Part shown: piece by piece, positions 44,784 to 53,124 of the stretch | Layout of the letters: each line of letters begins with the position of its first letter | Position numbering within the stretch: the stretch's first letter is position 1 | Source of the DNA: Chloroflexota bacterium | GTDB lineage: Bacteria > Chloroflexota > Anaerolineae > Anaerolineales > UBA11579 | Direction: 5' to 3' | DNA: 64,000 nucleotides | Assembly: GCA_019456165.1 (NCBI GenBank) | Contig: VRUJ01000021.1 | Span: forward strand, 1-64,000 | Program-made: the position numbers and the translations under genes | The notes under the pieces: generated by a model | Told to the model about the DNA's origin: nothing | What the model saw: only the letters and a program-made list of their open reading frames with translations | Databases searched by the model: none

Positions 44784-45185
44784 ATGCCAACTTACCCTTA
44801 CATCTGCGAAGACTGCGGCAAGCCATTCAGCATCACCTTATCCTACCGCGAATACGAGAAACACAAAGTGCGCTGTGCCTACTGCCAAAGCGAGAAAGTC
44901 ACACGCCGGATTTCGCGAGTGCGCTTCGCCCGTTCGGAAGAGAGCCGCTTAGACGCTCTGGCCGACCCAGCCATGCTAGCAGGCTTAGAGGACGACCCCC
45001 GCGCGATGGCGAAAATGATGCGCACGATGAGCAGCGAGATGGGTGATGAGATCGGCGAGGATATCGGACCAGAGTTCGATGAGGTGGTTGATAGGCTTGA
45101 AGCCGGCCAAAAGCCAGAAGATATCGAGAAAGAAATGCCCGACCTTGGAGATGCTCCCGGTATGGGCGGGGATATTGGAATCTGA
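44784..45185 (+). CDS. FmdB-type zinc-ribbon protein
   Basis: A 133-residue protein. Residues 1-45 are a zinc ribbon of the FmdB/putative regulatory family (MPTYPYICEDCGKPF, then RCAYCQSEKVTRRISRVRF) with C8-x2-C11 and C32-x2-C35. The rest is acidic and helical. The family name refers to a proposed regulator of formamidase/amidase, and its true role is unsettled. It is monocistronic and divergent from gmk. Confidence 0.88.
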   Translation: MPTYPYICEDCGKPFSITLSYREYEKHKVRCAYCQSEKVTRRISRVRFARSEESRLDALADPAMLAGLEDDPRAMAKMMRTMSSEMGDEIGEDIGPEFDEVVDRLEAGQKPEDIEKEMPDLGDAPGMGGDIGI

Positions 45186-45234
45186 TTATTAGGTTTGGAA
45201 AAAACGGAATATAAGTGAAGCTCCCCACAAAAAG

Positions 45235-45864
45235 CTAGCCCACCCGGCCATTTTCCTTTAACCGAGCCAAGACAATTTCCCGCAGCGCGGTTTGTACTTC
45301 GTTAGATGGTTTATTGGCATCGATAATTTCCCATCTCTCCGGCTCGGCTTTCATCATTTCGTAATAGCCTGCCCGAACACGGCGATAATAATCCAGGTTC
45401 TTCACATCCAAACGATTTACATCTCCATGCTGGTTGCGCCGCTGCAAACCTGCCTCCACATCTACCTCCAAAAAAAGTGTCAGATCCGGTTTCAGCCCCC
45501 CGGTAGCAAAATCAACGATGGTGCGCACTTGAGCCAGGTCAACCTCAAGGCCATACCCCTGATATGCGATAGTGGAGTCCGCGTAACGGTCACACAAGAC
45601 GATCTCCCCCTTCTTCAAGCGAGGGCGAATGACTTCTTCCACCAGTTGAGAACGCGATGCCTGGAAGAGCAGGATTTCGGTATGTTGATGCATGGCCGTA
45701 TTTTCACGCGTCAGCAACACTTCTCGTATTTGGTCGCCAATTGGCGTGCCGCCTGGCTCGCGCGTACAAAACACAGAATATTCCGCCTCCCGTAAATAGC
45801 TGTCCAGAATAGGGATTTGGGAGGTTTTTCCGCTGCCCTCTAGTCCTTCAAAAGTAATAAACAT
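45235..45864 (-). CDS. tmk: Thymidylate kinase
   Basis: Phosphorylates dTMP to dTDP. It is 209 residues. The P-loop is FEGLEGSGKTS (6-16), then TREPGGTPIGDQIREVLL, the DRY motif in LCDRYADSTIAYQGYG, and the LID-type region LQRRNQHGDVNRLD. Its start overlaps the stop of the R3H/AAA ATPase gene by one base, so it ends a minus-strand operon. Confidence 0.95.
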   Translation of the reverse strand: MFITFEGLEGSGKTSQIPILDSYLREAEYSVFCTREPGGTPIGDQIREVLLTRENTAMHQHTEILLFQASRSQLVEEVIRPRLKKGEIVLCDRYADSTIAYQGYGLEVDLAQVRTIVDFATGGLKPDLTLFLEVDVEAGLQRRNQHGDVNRLDVKNLDYYRRVRAGYYEMMKAEPERWEIIDANKPSNEVQTALREIVLARLKENGRVG

Positions 45865-47480
45865 TATTCGCGAAAGATGCGCACCCTTCGATTGGGTTCT
45901 TTGCCATAGGAGTGAGAAACCAAATTGGCCTGTTTAGCCATTTTGTGCTGCACACGGCGTAAATAGGATGAAGCCGGGGTTAGCTCAACCCAACGTTCCC
46001 CGTTCAATACAGTCTCGATAGCCCGTTGAGTATCACTCACAGCATCTTCAACTGTTTGGTCGTCCCCGCTGCTGGCCGCGGCCAGATTGAATAGATCCCC
46101 CAAGAAGCGTTCCATCTGGCTGACGGTATTTGCTCGCAGCACGTATACCGGCATGCCGCGGTGTTCGGCATCAATTACTGTGCGTTGGCGTTTACGATAG
46201 TATGTGCGCAGCGTGACCAGCACGTCCGCCTCGTTCACATCGCGCACCAACTCAGCAGGAACGCGCATGCGCTTGGATGCATTTGCCAGGCGGTTGCGTG
46301 CTACTCCGTAAGGGTAAATTCGAATCTTGTCTAGTTGTTTGCGCTGGGTTGTGCGTGTGGCTGAATTAATGTAATCGTTTGAAGAGCCAGCCCCTTTTGC
46401 CCTTTCAGCTTCAAATCCATCACGCCTGCGGCGGGGACCTTCAACACCGTGAGAAGTCCTCTGCCGGGATTTTGGCGCTGAGGGAGCTTTTTCAACATGT
46501 ATCTTGGATTCTTCGTCGCGCCAGCGTCTTTCGGTCTGCTGTGGGTAGCCGCGCAGCAGAGAATCTACCGCTGCGGCCACATCGCTGTGAACCGCTAAGC
46601 TGTCGCGTGTCTGGATCTCAATTAGCACGTCGAAGGTGGGAGGCGCGCGCCGTTCTAATACGGTCTTCTGTGTTCCACGGCGGCGGGCTTCATCATCCGA
46701 AAGGGTCACAGATTCAATCCCGCCCACCAGGTCAGATAGCGTTGGGTTGAGCAGCAAATTCTCAAGCGTGATACCGTGTGCGGTACCAATCAGCTGCACG
46801 CCTCTTTCTGCGATGGTGCGCGCCGCAGCCGCTTCCAATTCGCGGCCAATCTCGTCTATCACGATCACTTCTGGGTTATGGTTCTCTACAGCTTCGATCA
46901 TCACCTCGTGCTGCAGAGAAGGCGTGGCTACTTGCATCCGGCGGGCGCGGCCCACTGCCGGGTGCGGAACGTCGCCGTCTCCACCAATCTCATTGGATGT
47001 ATCCACAATAACCACGCGTTTTCCATCAGCTAAAATGCGGGCAGCTTCCCTGAGCATGGTCGTCTTGCCGATCCCAGGGCGGCCCAGCAAGAGCAGGTTT
47101 TTGCCTTCGTCGATCAGATCCTGGATGATGTCGATAGTCCCGTAAACAGCGCGGCCTACCCGGCAGGTCAGCCCAACGATGTGTCCCCGCCGGTTGCGTA
47201 TCGCCGAAATGCGGTGCAGGCTGCGTTCTAAACCGGCGCGGTTATCCGCGTCAATCTCTCCCAGGCGTTCAACAACATAATCAATATCTGCACGTGTTAC
47301 CTCTCTCTCGAGCAGCACGATCTCATCCGCGATGAGGCGCGCTGTCGAGACGCGTCCCAAATCGAGGATAATTTCCAACAGATCATCACCGTTGTTGGCC
47401 TTTACCAAAGCCTGTTTTATATCTTCAGGCAGCACACCCAAGAGGGCGTCAAGATCATCTGTAATTTGGCGCTTTGTCAT
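45864..47480 (-). CDS. AAA ATPase with C-terminal R3H nucleic-acid-binding domain
   Basis: A 538-residue protein. The ATPase core resembles SpoIIIAA/secretion-type AAA proteins: P-loop GRPGIGKTT (133-141), VVIVDTSNEIGGDGD, Walker B VIVIDEIGRE and the GTAHG sensor. A charged linker (about 320-390) and a second domain follow (DKIRIYPYGVARNRLANAS and NEADVLVTLRTYYRKRQR). The protein ends in an R3H motif region (MAKQANLVSHSYGKEPNRRVRI). It is probably a DNA/RNA-associated ATPase. Such proteins are common in Chloroflexota, Firmicutes and cyanobacteria, and their role is not settled. It lies in the operon between the GNAT-like gene and tmk. Confidence 0.88.
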   Translation of the reverse strand: MTKRQITDDLDALLGVLPEDIKQALVKANNGDDLLEIILDLGRVSTARLIADEIVLLEREVTRADIDYVVERLGEIDADNRAGLERSLHRISAIRNRRGHIVGLTCRVGRAVYGTIDIIQDLIDEGKNLLLLGRPGIGKTTMLREAARILADGKRVVIVDTSNEIGGDGDVPHPAVGRARRMQVATPSLQHEVMIEAVENHNPEVIVIDEIGRELEAAAARTIAERGVQLIGTAHGITLENLLLNPTLSDLVGGIESVTLSDDEARRRGTQKTVLERRAPPTFDVLIEIQTRDSLAVHSDVAAAVDSLLRGYPQQTERRWRDEESKIHVEKAPSAPKSRQRTSHGVEGPRRRRDGFEAERAKGAGSSNDYINSATRTTQRKQLDKIRIYPYGVARNRLANASKRMRVPAELVRDVNEADVLVTLRTYYRKRQRTVIDAEHRGMPVYVLRANTVSQMERFLGDLFNLAAASSGDDQTVEDAVSDTQRAIETVLNGERWVELTPASSYLRRVQHKMAKQANLVSHSYGKEPNRRVRIFRE

Positions 47481-48444
47481 AATGAACCATTACTGTTTCG
47501 TTTCCCGATTCTACCAAGGGAGGCGAGATCGGCGTTGTGATTTCCGCGCGGCCTCCTTCTATCGCGGGTAGTTTGAAAACTTCTCTAGCTTTTTGGGTCA
47601 GAGCCAATCGTTTCACTAATACAGCTTGCGAAGGACTGACTTCAGCGCCCAAATCTTCCAGAATTGGATCTAACCACGCTTGATAAGAACGCACGCTCAG
47701 ATACACAGGGCGCGCCCGGCGAGGAGACAATTCTCGCAGCAGATTACCCATTTGTAAGGCGACGTGCTCCATTTGGGGATGCACAAATGGCTGTGCCCAA
47801 ACTCCGCGGGGACCATGCGCCAGCATTGTGTAGGCCATTGGTTGCCCATCAAAATATAATACCAGCCCTCGTAGTCGATCCATGGGCGCAGGCTCCACCT
47901 GGTGCACCAAAGCAGGCACCAGGCTGCCGAATAGTGTACGCACGGCAAATTCATCTTGGCTGACAATATTGCGCCAAGAATTTTGTGGGTTTTCCTTCGA
48001 GATAAATTCGGAGATACGCCAGATGCGCTGCCTGGCATACACACTGAATCCGGCGCGGCGCAGGGCTTCAAATGCAGGTGAGCTTTCTTCGACCTCAGCA
48101 ATAATGTTTTGCGCTCCGCGTTCACCAACCCGTTTGGTCAGGTCTTCCAATATGATCTGCAAAGACGGAGATTCAGTGGCTGTACCTGGCGCGAGAAAAG
48201 CCAAGCGTGCCAGCGCTGAACCGGCAGTATGTGTTATCTGTCCAATCAGTGGCGCGGCGTGGTTGTCCTCATCAATGCACACTGAAGTAAATATGCCCGC
48301 GGCAGCCGCCACCGGGGAAAGCGCAGCCCTGGCAGACGCCAGCGACTGCCCCCAAGTCAGCATGGGGATGCTGTCCAAGAATAAGCTCTCGTTGCGGTAG
48401 CGTCGCAAAAGAAAAATATCGCGTAACCCAAAAGTTCGAATCAT
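47455..48444 (-). CDS. GNAT-like N-acetyltransferase domain protein
   Basis: A 329-residue protein resembling tandem GNAT folds. The first half has a strand-rich region and VEESSPAFEALRRAGFSVYARQRIWRI, typical of GNAT C-terminal strands. The second half (GLVLYFDGQPMAYTMLAHGPRGVW ... VYLSVRSYQAWLDPILEDLGAEVSPSQAVLVKRL) repeats the pattern. The acetyl-CoA loop is degenerate, so enzymatic activity is unsure. It abuts pdxT (adjacent bases) and overlaps the R3H/AAA gene by 26 bp, so it belongs to this operon. Confidence 0.7.
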   Translation of the reverse strand: MIRTFGLRDIFLLRRYRNESLFLDSIPMLTWGQSLASARAALSPVAAAAGIFTSVCIDEDNHAAPLIGQITHTAGSALARLAFLAPGTATESPSLQIILEDLTKRVGERGAQNIIAEVEESSPAFEALRRAGFSVYARQRIWRISEFISKENPQNSWRNIVSQDEFAVRTLFGSLVPALVHQVEPAPMDRLRGLVLYFDGQPMAYTMLAHGPRGVWAQPFVHPQMEHVALQMGNLLRELSPRRARPVYLSVRSYQAWLDPILEDLGAEVSPSQAVLVKRLALTQKAREVFKLPAIEGGRAEITTPISPPLVESGNETVMVHYDKAPNYR

Positions 48445-49029
48445 CTAGCCATCTACCATGTGAATAAAATAACGGTGAAATCTGTCGTCATCGGTTAGTT
48501 CTGGGTGAAAGGAGGTGGCCAAGAAATGCCCTTGCTGGGCTGCCACTATGCGCCCATCCTCCAACTCGGATAATGCCTCAACATCTTCGCCATCCAACGA
48601 CTCGATCAATGGCGCTCGAATGAAAACCGCCCGAAAAGACTGCTTAGAACTATCCATGCGCTCTAGAGCTGGAACCTTCAGATCAACCTCAAAACTATCC
48701 ACCTGTCTGCCAAAAGCGTTGCGCTCGACCGTAATATCCATGAGTTCTAAAAGGGGTTGAGCACGGCGCACATCCTTTGAAAGTAATATTGCGCCCGCGC
48801 AGGTGCCCCAAATTGGTTTCGCTTCCCCGAAACGGCGCAGCGGTTCTAACAGCCCAAAATCGTCTGCTAGTTTTCCGATGGTAGTAGACTCACCTCCGGG
48901 GATAATCAAACCGTCCAAATCATCCAGGTCTTGAGGCATTCTCACATCCCGGATTTCCACACCGATCTTGCGAAGGATATTCAAATGTTCTTCGAAATCT
49001 CCTTGCAGCGCCAAAACACCAATCAGCAT
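48445..49029 (-). CDS. pdxT: Pyridoxal 5'-phosphate synthase glutaminase subunit
   Basis: Supplies ammonia from glutamine to PdxS for PLP synthesis. It is 194 residues, a class-I-type glutaminase. The oxyanion segment is IPGGESTTIGKL, and the triad is C77 (GTCAGAILL), H175 and E177 (TSFHPELTDDD). It starts 9 bp after pdxS, forming the usual PdxST pair, followed without gap by the GNAT-like gene. Confidence 0.97.
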   Translation of the reverse strand: MLIGVLALQGDFEEHLNILRKIGVEIRDVRMPQDLDDLDGLIIPGGESTTIGKLADDFGLLEPLRRFGEAKPIWGTCAGAILLSKDVRRAQPLLELMDITVERNAFGRQVDSFEVDLKVPALERMDSSKQSFRAVFIRAPLIESLDGEDVEALSELEDGRIVAAQQGHFLATSFHPELTDDDRFHRYFIHMVDG

Positions 49030-49038
49030 TCTACGCGG

Positions 49039-49962
49039 TCACCAGCCTCGTTGGGCAAGCATTTCTTCTTCGGGAATATCGGACACCTGACGGCCGACCA
49101 TCGGTTCACCCAGGTTGCGACTTACCTCAGCTAGAATCTCAGGGTCTTGGAAGTGGGTGGTGGCTCTCACTATCGCTTCCCCGCGCTTGGCTGGGTCTCC
49201 AGACTTGAATATACCAGAACCGACGAATACGCCGTCCACGCCGAGCTGCATCATCAATGCCGCGTCCGCAGGCGTGGCGAGACCACCAGCCGCGAAATTG
49301 ACCACCGGCAAGCGGCCCAGTTCAGCCGTCTCGACCACCAAATCGTAGGGTGCGCCAATACTCTTGGCGTAAGCCATCATTTCTTCTGAGGGCATGTTTT
49401 GCAAGCGTTTGATCTCGCCCAACACCGAACGGGCATGGCGCACAGCTTCGATAACATCGCCCGTACCTGCTTCTCCTTTGGTGCGCATCATGGCCGCGCC
49501 TTCTCCAATGCGCCGCAGGGCTTCACCCAGGTTGCGGCAGCCGCACACAAAGGGGATGTTAAAATCATGTTTGTTGATGTGGTGGGCATCGTCGGCTGGT
49601 GTGAGCACTTCAGATTCGTCCACGTAATCTACGCCCAGCGCTTCCAGGATCTGAGCTTCGACAAAATGGCCGATGCGCACCTTGGCCATCACCGGGATGG
49701 AGACGGTTTCCATGATCTCTTCGATCAAGGCCGGGTCGCTCATGCGCGCCACGCCACCATCGGCGCGGATATCAGCAGGCACCCGCTCCAGCGCCATCAC
49801 CGCCACCGCGCCAGCATCTTCCGCAATCTTGGCGTGCTCGGCAGTGACCACATCCATGATCACGCCGCCTTTGAGCATCTGGGCCAAGCCTTTCTTTACT
49901 TTAAAGGTAGAGACTGCTTTCGCACCTCCGTTCTCTTTAGCTTTTTCATTTTTCTTTGCCAT
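49039..49962 (-). CDS. pdxS: Pyridoxal 5'-phosphate synthase subunit PdxS
   Basis: Builds PLP from ribose 5-phosphate, glyceraldehyde 3-phosphate and PdxT-derived ammonia. It is 307 residues, a TIM barrel that assembles as a dodecamer. Typical blocks are [53 protein letters not shown] (containing the first catalytic Lys), [23 protein letters not shown] (second Lys) and VGSGIF. The N-terminus is about 15 residues longer and Lys-rich. It is the first gene of the operon. Confidence 0.98.
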   Translation of the reverse strand: MAKKNEKAKENGGAKAVSTFKVKKGLAQMLKGGVIMDVVTAEHAKIAEDAGAVAVMALERVPADIRADGGVARMSDPALIEEIMETVSIPVMAKVRIGHFVEAQILEALGVDYVDESEVLTPADDAHHINKHDFNIPFVCGCRNLGEALRRIGEGAAMMRTKGEAGTGDVIEAVRHARSVLGEIKRLQNMPSEEMMAYAKSIGAPYDLVVETAELGRLPVVNFAAGGLATPADAALMMQLGVDGVFVGSGIFKSGDPAKRGEAIVRATTHFQDPEILAEVSRNLGEPMVGRQVSDIPEEEMLAQRGW

Positions 49963-50018
49963 AGAAATCTCCTAATTAAGCATAATTGTAATTACCCCAT
50001 TCTACCACGCTGTATCAC

Positions 50019-50216
50019 GTGGAGCAATTAATTGATTCTTTTTCAGGAGTAACAAAACGAGAATTTGAATTCATGGGAGAGCCACTCACAGGTATAGCTG
50101 ATGATAGGGGTATATCTAATCTATTATGGGATACGCTGCAGCAAATAATCGACAGCCTGGATATCCCGCTCGGTGGAATGATCTTCGGGCTTGATTCTGA
50201 ACTTGTATTTCAGTAA
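50019..50216 (+). CDS. Small hypothetical protein (weak call)
   Basis: A 65-codon frame with GTG start: MEQLIDSFSGVTKREFEFMG ... IIDSLDIPLGGMIFGLDSELVFQ. The codon pattern looks protein-like, but there is no good ribosome binding site, and the start may be upstream or the frame a remnant. No family is recognised. It lies between pdxS and a membrane-protein gene on the other strand. Confidence 0.3.
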   Translation: MEQLIDSFSGVTKREFEFMGEPLTGIADDRGISNLLWDTLQQIIDSLDIPLGGMIFGLDSELVFQ

Positions 50217-50228
50217 GCAGCGGGTATT

Positions 50229-50675
50229 TTAGTTGCAGAGAGCACTATTTTTCCTGTGTTGTGTTAAAACATTATCGGGACTAGCCGGATTAATAAAAAG
50301 AAAAGCCCCATTGTCTTCTACAACCCCTTCAACTATGAAACAATCGCCAGATTCAAGATCCGGAAAATACCCCCCAAGGACTAAAACTATAAATTCAGGA
50401 TAAGTGGAAGTAGCGGAAAAATATATATACTGGGTCGAACCAGCGCGCCTGGCCAAGTCTACAAGACCATAAACGCAAACTACCTGACCAAGGTGACTCT
50501 TTCTTACCTGAGACCATTTTATACAACCCCAAGTGCTGGGGTTACTGGAAAAACCAGCATTCCAAAGGGTGGCAGTCGGCTCTGACCCAATTAATCCTGG
50601 CGTGGAAGTATCGCCTGAATTGATACCTGAAGTTTGAGTTTGGGTGGGGGGGAAATTACGTAATCCGAAAAACAA
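50229..50675 (-). CDS. Hypothetical extracytoplasmic protein, possibly separated from its N-terminus by TAG
   Basis: A 148-codon frame whose first coding-looking part is a hydrophobic helix (IVFILGLVLLFFGLRNFPP), partly upstream of the first start codon (TTG). It is in the same frame as the upstream zinc-ribbon gene, from which it is separated only by TAG at 50709-50711. No ATG or ribosome binding site is visible. The remainder (Ser/Thr-rich, then WGCIKWSQVRKSHLGQVVCVYG ... DCFIVEGVVED) looks like a secreted small beta domain. It is either a separate gene with an atypical start or the rest of a broken or readthrough gene. Confidence 0.5.
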   Translation of the reverse strand: MFFGLRNFPPTQTQTSGINSGDTSTPGLIGSEPTATLWNAGFSSNPSTWGCIKWSQVRKSHLGQVVCVYGLVDLARRAGSTQYIYFSATSTYPEFIVLVLGGYFPDLESGDCFIVEGVVEDNGAFLFINPASPDNVLTQHRKNSALCN

Positions 50676-50708
50676 TAAGACTAAGCCAAGGATGAAAACA
50701 ATTAATTG

Positions 50709-51041
50709 CTATTGGAATTTTCGCCAAGCCCATATTACAAGTGCAGCGATAGCTGTTGAAAAGATGTAATTTATAATTGATACGAAAGCAGGGCCGACCA
50801 ATGACAGCAGTAGTACATCCGCTCCCAATTCAAATAAAGGCAGCCTGTATAATAATCCTACCCCTAAAGATAAACCAAGGATAACTTTTCCAAAGGGTTG
50901 GGCTGCCTCCCAAGGGGTTCTTAGATGATCTTTAATCTCAGTGTTGTACCCGGGTAAATCACGCCCACAGTATTTACAAACGATTGCCGCACCTCTGATT
51001 TCCTCTGCGCAGAACGGGCATAGCTTTAGTTCGGTTTCCAT
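50709..51041 (-). CDS. Zinc-ribbon membrane protein
   Basis: A 110-residue protein from METELKLC with GAGGAGAC upstream. The N-terminal zinc ribbon is C8-x2-C11 ... C22-x2-C25 (CPFCAEEIRGAAIVCKYCGR). It is followed by about three hydrophobic segments (FGKVILGLSLGVGLLY, ADVLLLSLVGPAFVSII, STAIAALVIWAW). It stops at TAG, after which the same frame continues with another helix and a soluble domain to 50229. The function is unknown. It is divergent from the GntR regulator. Confidence 0.65.
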   Translation of the reverse strand: METELKLCPFCAEEIRGAAIVCKYCGRDLPGYNTEIKDHLRTPWEAAQPFGKVILGLSLGVGLLYRLPLFELGADVLLLSLVGPAFVSIINYIFSTAIAALVIWAWRKFQ

Positions 51042-51156
51042 AATTGTCTCCTCGAAAATATTATACATTAAATATGGGGAGTTGAATAAAGCTACTTCAA
51101 CTATCTAAATCTGTTATCCCTTCTTCAATTTTGTATAACAATCCCAAAACTGCCTC

Positions 51157-51226
51157 TTGACAAATTCCTCAGTTTTGTATACAATCATACAAAGATACAA
51201 TCATACAATAAGACGGTCGTACAATA
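51157..51226 (+). promoter_or_regulatory. Sigma70-type promoter with direct-repeat operator candidates
   Basis: TTGACA (51157-51162), a 17-bp spacer and TACAAT (51180-51185) form a near-consensus promoter for the GntR gene. A perfect 14-bp repeat ATACAATCATACAA occurs at 51179-51192 and 51195-51208, with a partial third CGTACAAT at about 51219. The repeats overlap the -10 and start region, as expected for an autorepressed YtrA-type gene. Confidence 0.65.
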
Positions 51227-51251
51227 CCAGTGTGTTATTGAGGAATTGGCC

Positions 51252-51668
51252 ATGAACATAGAGATAAATTTTCAAACCCACGTGCCCATCTACATCCAGA
51301 TCATGGATCAGATCAAACACAAGATCGCGGCCAATGAAATCGCCCCAGGCGACCAGCTGCCCACCGTGCGCCAAATGGCCGCTGATTTAAGGGTGAATTT
51401 CAACACCATCGCGCGTGCCTACCGCCTAATGGACGAGGACGGCATCATCTCCACCCAGCACGGGCGCGGTACATTCATCCTCGATCAGCCCACTGGAAAA
51501 GAAGCCGAAAAACTGCGCCGCCAAGATTTAGAGCGGCTTACCCATCACTATCTGATCGAAGCGCACAAGTTGGGGCATTCCCCGGAAGAGGTCAAAGATA
51601 TCTTCCTGGAAACCCTAGACCTGTGGGAAAAGAACGGCGCCCCTTCGCTGCCGGATGATAAGAAATAA
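51252..51668 (+). CDS. GntR-family regulator, YtrA subfamily
   Basis: A 138-residue transcription factor. The winged helix covers about residues 8-75 (VPIYIQIMDQIKHKIAANEI, PGDQLPTVRQMAADLRVNFNTIARAYRLMDEDGIISTQHGRGTF). The tail is short and helical (about 60 residues), which is the YtrA pattern, often linked to ABC-transporter control. The start MNIEINF is chosen, with GAGGAATT upstream. ABC-2 genes lie 4-6 kb downstream on the same strand. A repeat-containing promoter precedes it. Confidence 0.9.
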   Translation: MNIEINFQTHVPIYIQIMDQIKHKIAANEIAPGDQLPTVRQMAADLRVNFNTIARAYRLMDEDGIISTQHGRGTFILDQPTGKEAEKLRRQDLERLTHHYLIEAHKLGHSPEEVKDIFLETLDLWEKNGAPSLPDDKK

Positions 51669-51703
51669 TAAGTATTAATTGTTGACCCTACGGAGACTAT
51701 AAA

Positions 51704-51955
51704 ATGACCACAATAAATTCCCAGCGCCAGGATAAAACCGCTATGGACGACCATCCAAAAGACACAGGAACTGAAAAAGTCCACATCCAGGATCTGGCTA
51801 ACCTGACAATGGACAACCTCATCAATGCGCAAAAACAGGGGTACGCTCTTGAAGAGGTAAAAGCGATATTTTTACAAAAACTAACCAAATGGAAAGATGA
51901 TCAAACTCTTTCACTCACAGAAAATGATGAATTTAGGCCTTACGCGATTGAGTAG
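51704..51955 (+). CDS. Small protein resembling the tail of the adjacent GntR regulator
   Basis: An 83-residue protein without a DNA-binding domain. Its C-terminal half (GYALEEVKAIFLQKLTKWKDD) matches the tail of the upstream regulator (GHSPEEVKDIFLETLDLWEKN), with the same spacing. It follows the regulator by 35 bp, with ACGGAG before its ATG. It could modulate the regulator by mixed oligomers. That role is inference only. A palindrome follows at 51970. Confidence 0.6.
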   Translation: MTTINSQRQDKTAMDDHPKDTGTEKVHIQDLANLTMDNLINAQKQGYALEEVKAIFLQKLTKWKDDQTLSLTENDEFRPYAIE

Positions 51956-51969
51956 TTTTTTGTCAAAGA

Positions 51970-51989
51970 CAAGGGGTTTAAACCCCTTG
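51970..51989. terminator. 20-bp palindrome, second copy
   Basis: CAAGGGGTTTAAACCCCTTG, identical to the palindrome after sdhB (1693-1712), 14 bp after the stop of the small GntR-tail-like gene. Likely a terminator or a dispersed palindromic repeat. Confidence 0.5.
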
Positions 51990-52090
51990 TTGTTTACAAG
52001 AGAAAACTAAATGCACAAATTTATTGTAGATTTATGTAAGTCCTTGAATTATAAAACAAGAAATTACTGGCAACATTTCGGAGGCATAAG

Positions 52091-53056
52091 ATGACAACTA
52101 GGACATTTCAATTTTCAAGAAACCCACGCAGCACCATACGCGCGAGGGGTAGAAAAAACAACCCACGGATTAACGGTGTTGCTGGGGCTATAGCATTTAT
52201 CATATTTACCCTGAACCTCTTTGGGAGCTTTTTTCTGGATGGACAGGGTGTCAGCAGCAATTGGATTGGCGTCTTCGTTACTCTAATGACGCTGCTGGGG
52301 TTATACATTCTCTTTGGGTTGAAGATTGCCCGGCAGTGGGAAAAAGCAGTATTGCTGCGTCTCGGCAAGTACCGCGGTCTTTCCGGGCCAGGCATCTTTT
52401 GGATCATCCCCATCGTGGATACCATCACAGAATGGATTGACCACCGCGTGATGGTCTCGCCCTTTAGCGCTGAAAAAACCCTGACCAAGGATACTGTACC
52501 GGTTGATGTGGACGCGGTATTGTTCTGGCTGGTGTGGGATGCTGAAAAAGCTGCCCTGGAAGTCGAGGATTACCAATCCGCCATCACCTGGGCAGCCCAG
52601 ACGGCTCTGCGAGAGATCATCGGCGCTTTGGATCTGGCCGATATCCTTGTAGGCCGCGCCAAGATGGATGCAGACCTGCAAGAGATCATCGATGCGCGTA
52701 CTACACCCTGGGGCGTCACTGTGCAATCAGTGGAGATCCGAGACATCGTCATTCCTCAAGATCTAGAAGACACCATGTCTCGCCAGGCTCAAGCCGAACG
52801 TGAACGCCAGGCGCGCGTAATCCTGGGTGAATCCGAGAAACAGATCGCCGACTCTTTTGCTGAGGCATCCAAGTCGTATATAGACAACCCTACCGCCCTG
52901 CACTTACGCGCTATGAACATGCTCTTTGAGGGCCTGAAAGAGAATGGGGCCATGGTTATCGTACCCAGCAGCGCGGTTGACACCATGAACCTGGGCGGGT
53001 TGAGCGGCATGGTCTCTCTAGCCAACCAATACAAAAACGATTTAGAAGAGAAATAA
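52091..53056 (+). CDS. SPFH/Band 7 domain protein (slipin/stomatin-like)
   Basis: A 321-residue membrane protein. It has two hydrophobic segments near the N-terminus (about 30-75). The SPFH domain follows (QWEKAVLLRLGKYRGLSGPGIFWIIPIVDTI ... DHRVMVSPFSAEKTLTKDTVPVDVDAVLFWLV) and ends in a helical coiled coil (QAQAERERQARVILGESEKQI). Slipins scaffold membrane microdomains and often partner with NfeD-type proteases. No such partner is adjacent, although a YhfC-type protease gene is 1.5 kb downstream. GGAGG precedes the start. Confidence 0.93.
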   Translation: MTTRTFQFSRNPRSTIRARGRKNNPRINGVAGAIAFIIFTLNLFGSFFLDGQGVSSNWIGVFVTLMTLLGLYILFGLKIARQWEKAVLLRLGKYRGLSGPGIFWIIPIVDTITEWIDHRVMVSPFSAEKTLTKDTVPVDVDAVLFWLVWDAEKAALEVEDYQSAITWAAQTALREIIGALDLADILVGRAKMDADLQEIIDARTTPWGVTVQSVEIRDIVIPQDLEDTMSRQAQAERERQARVILGESEKQIADSFAEASKSYIDNPTALHLRAMNMLFEGLKENGAMVIVPSSAVDTMNLGGLSGMVSLANQYKNDLEEK

Positions 53057-53124
53057 CTTAATTAACCCCGTCCCGATTGGGATTCCATCAGGACGGGAGA
53101 AAACAAAAAAATTCGAGGACTATC

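Noticed and set aside
49399-50031. 210-codon plus-strand open frame over pdxS
   Set aside because: It is antisense to a highly conserved PdxS coding sequence.
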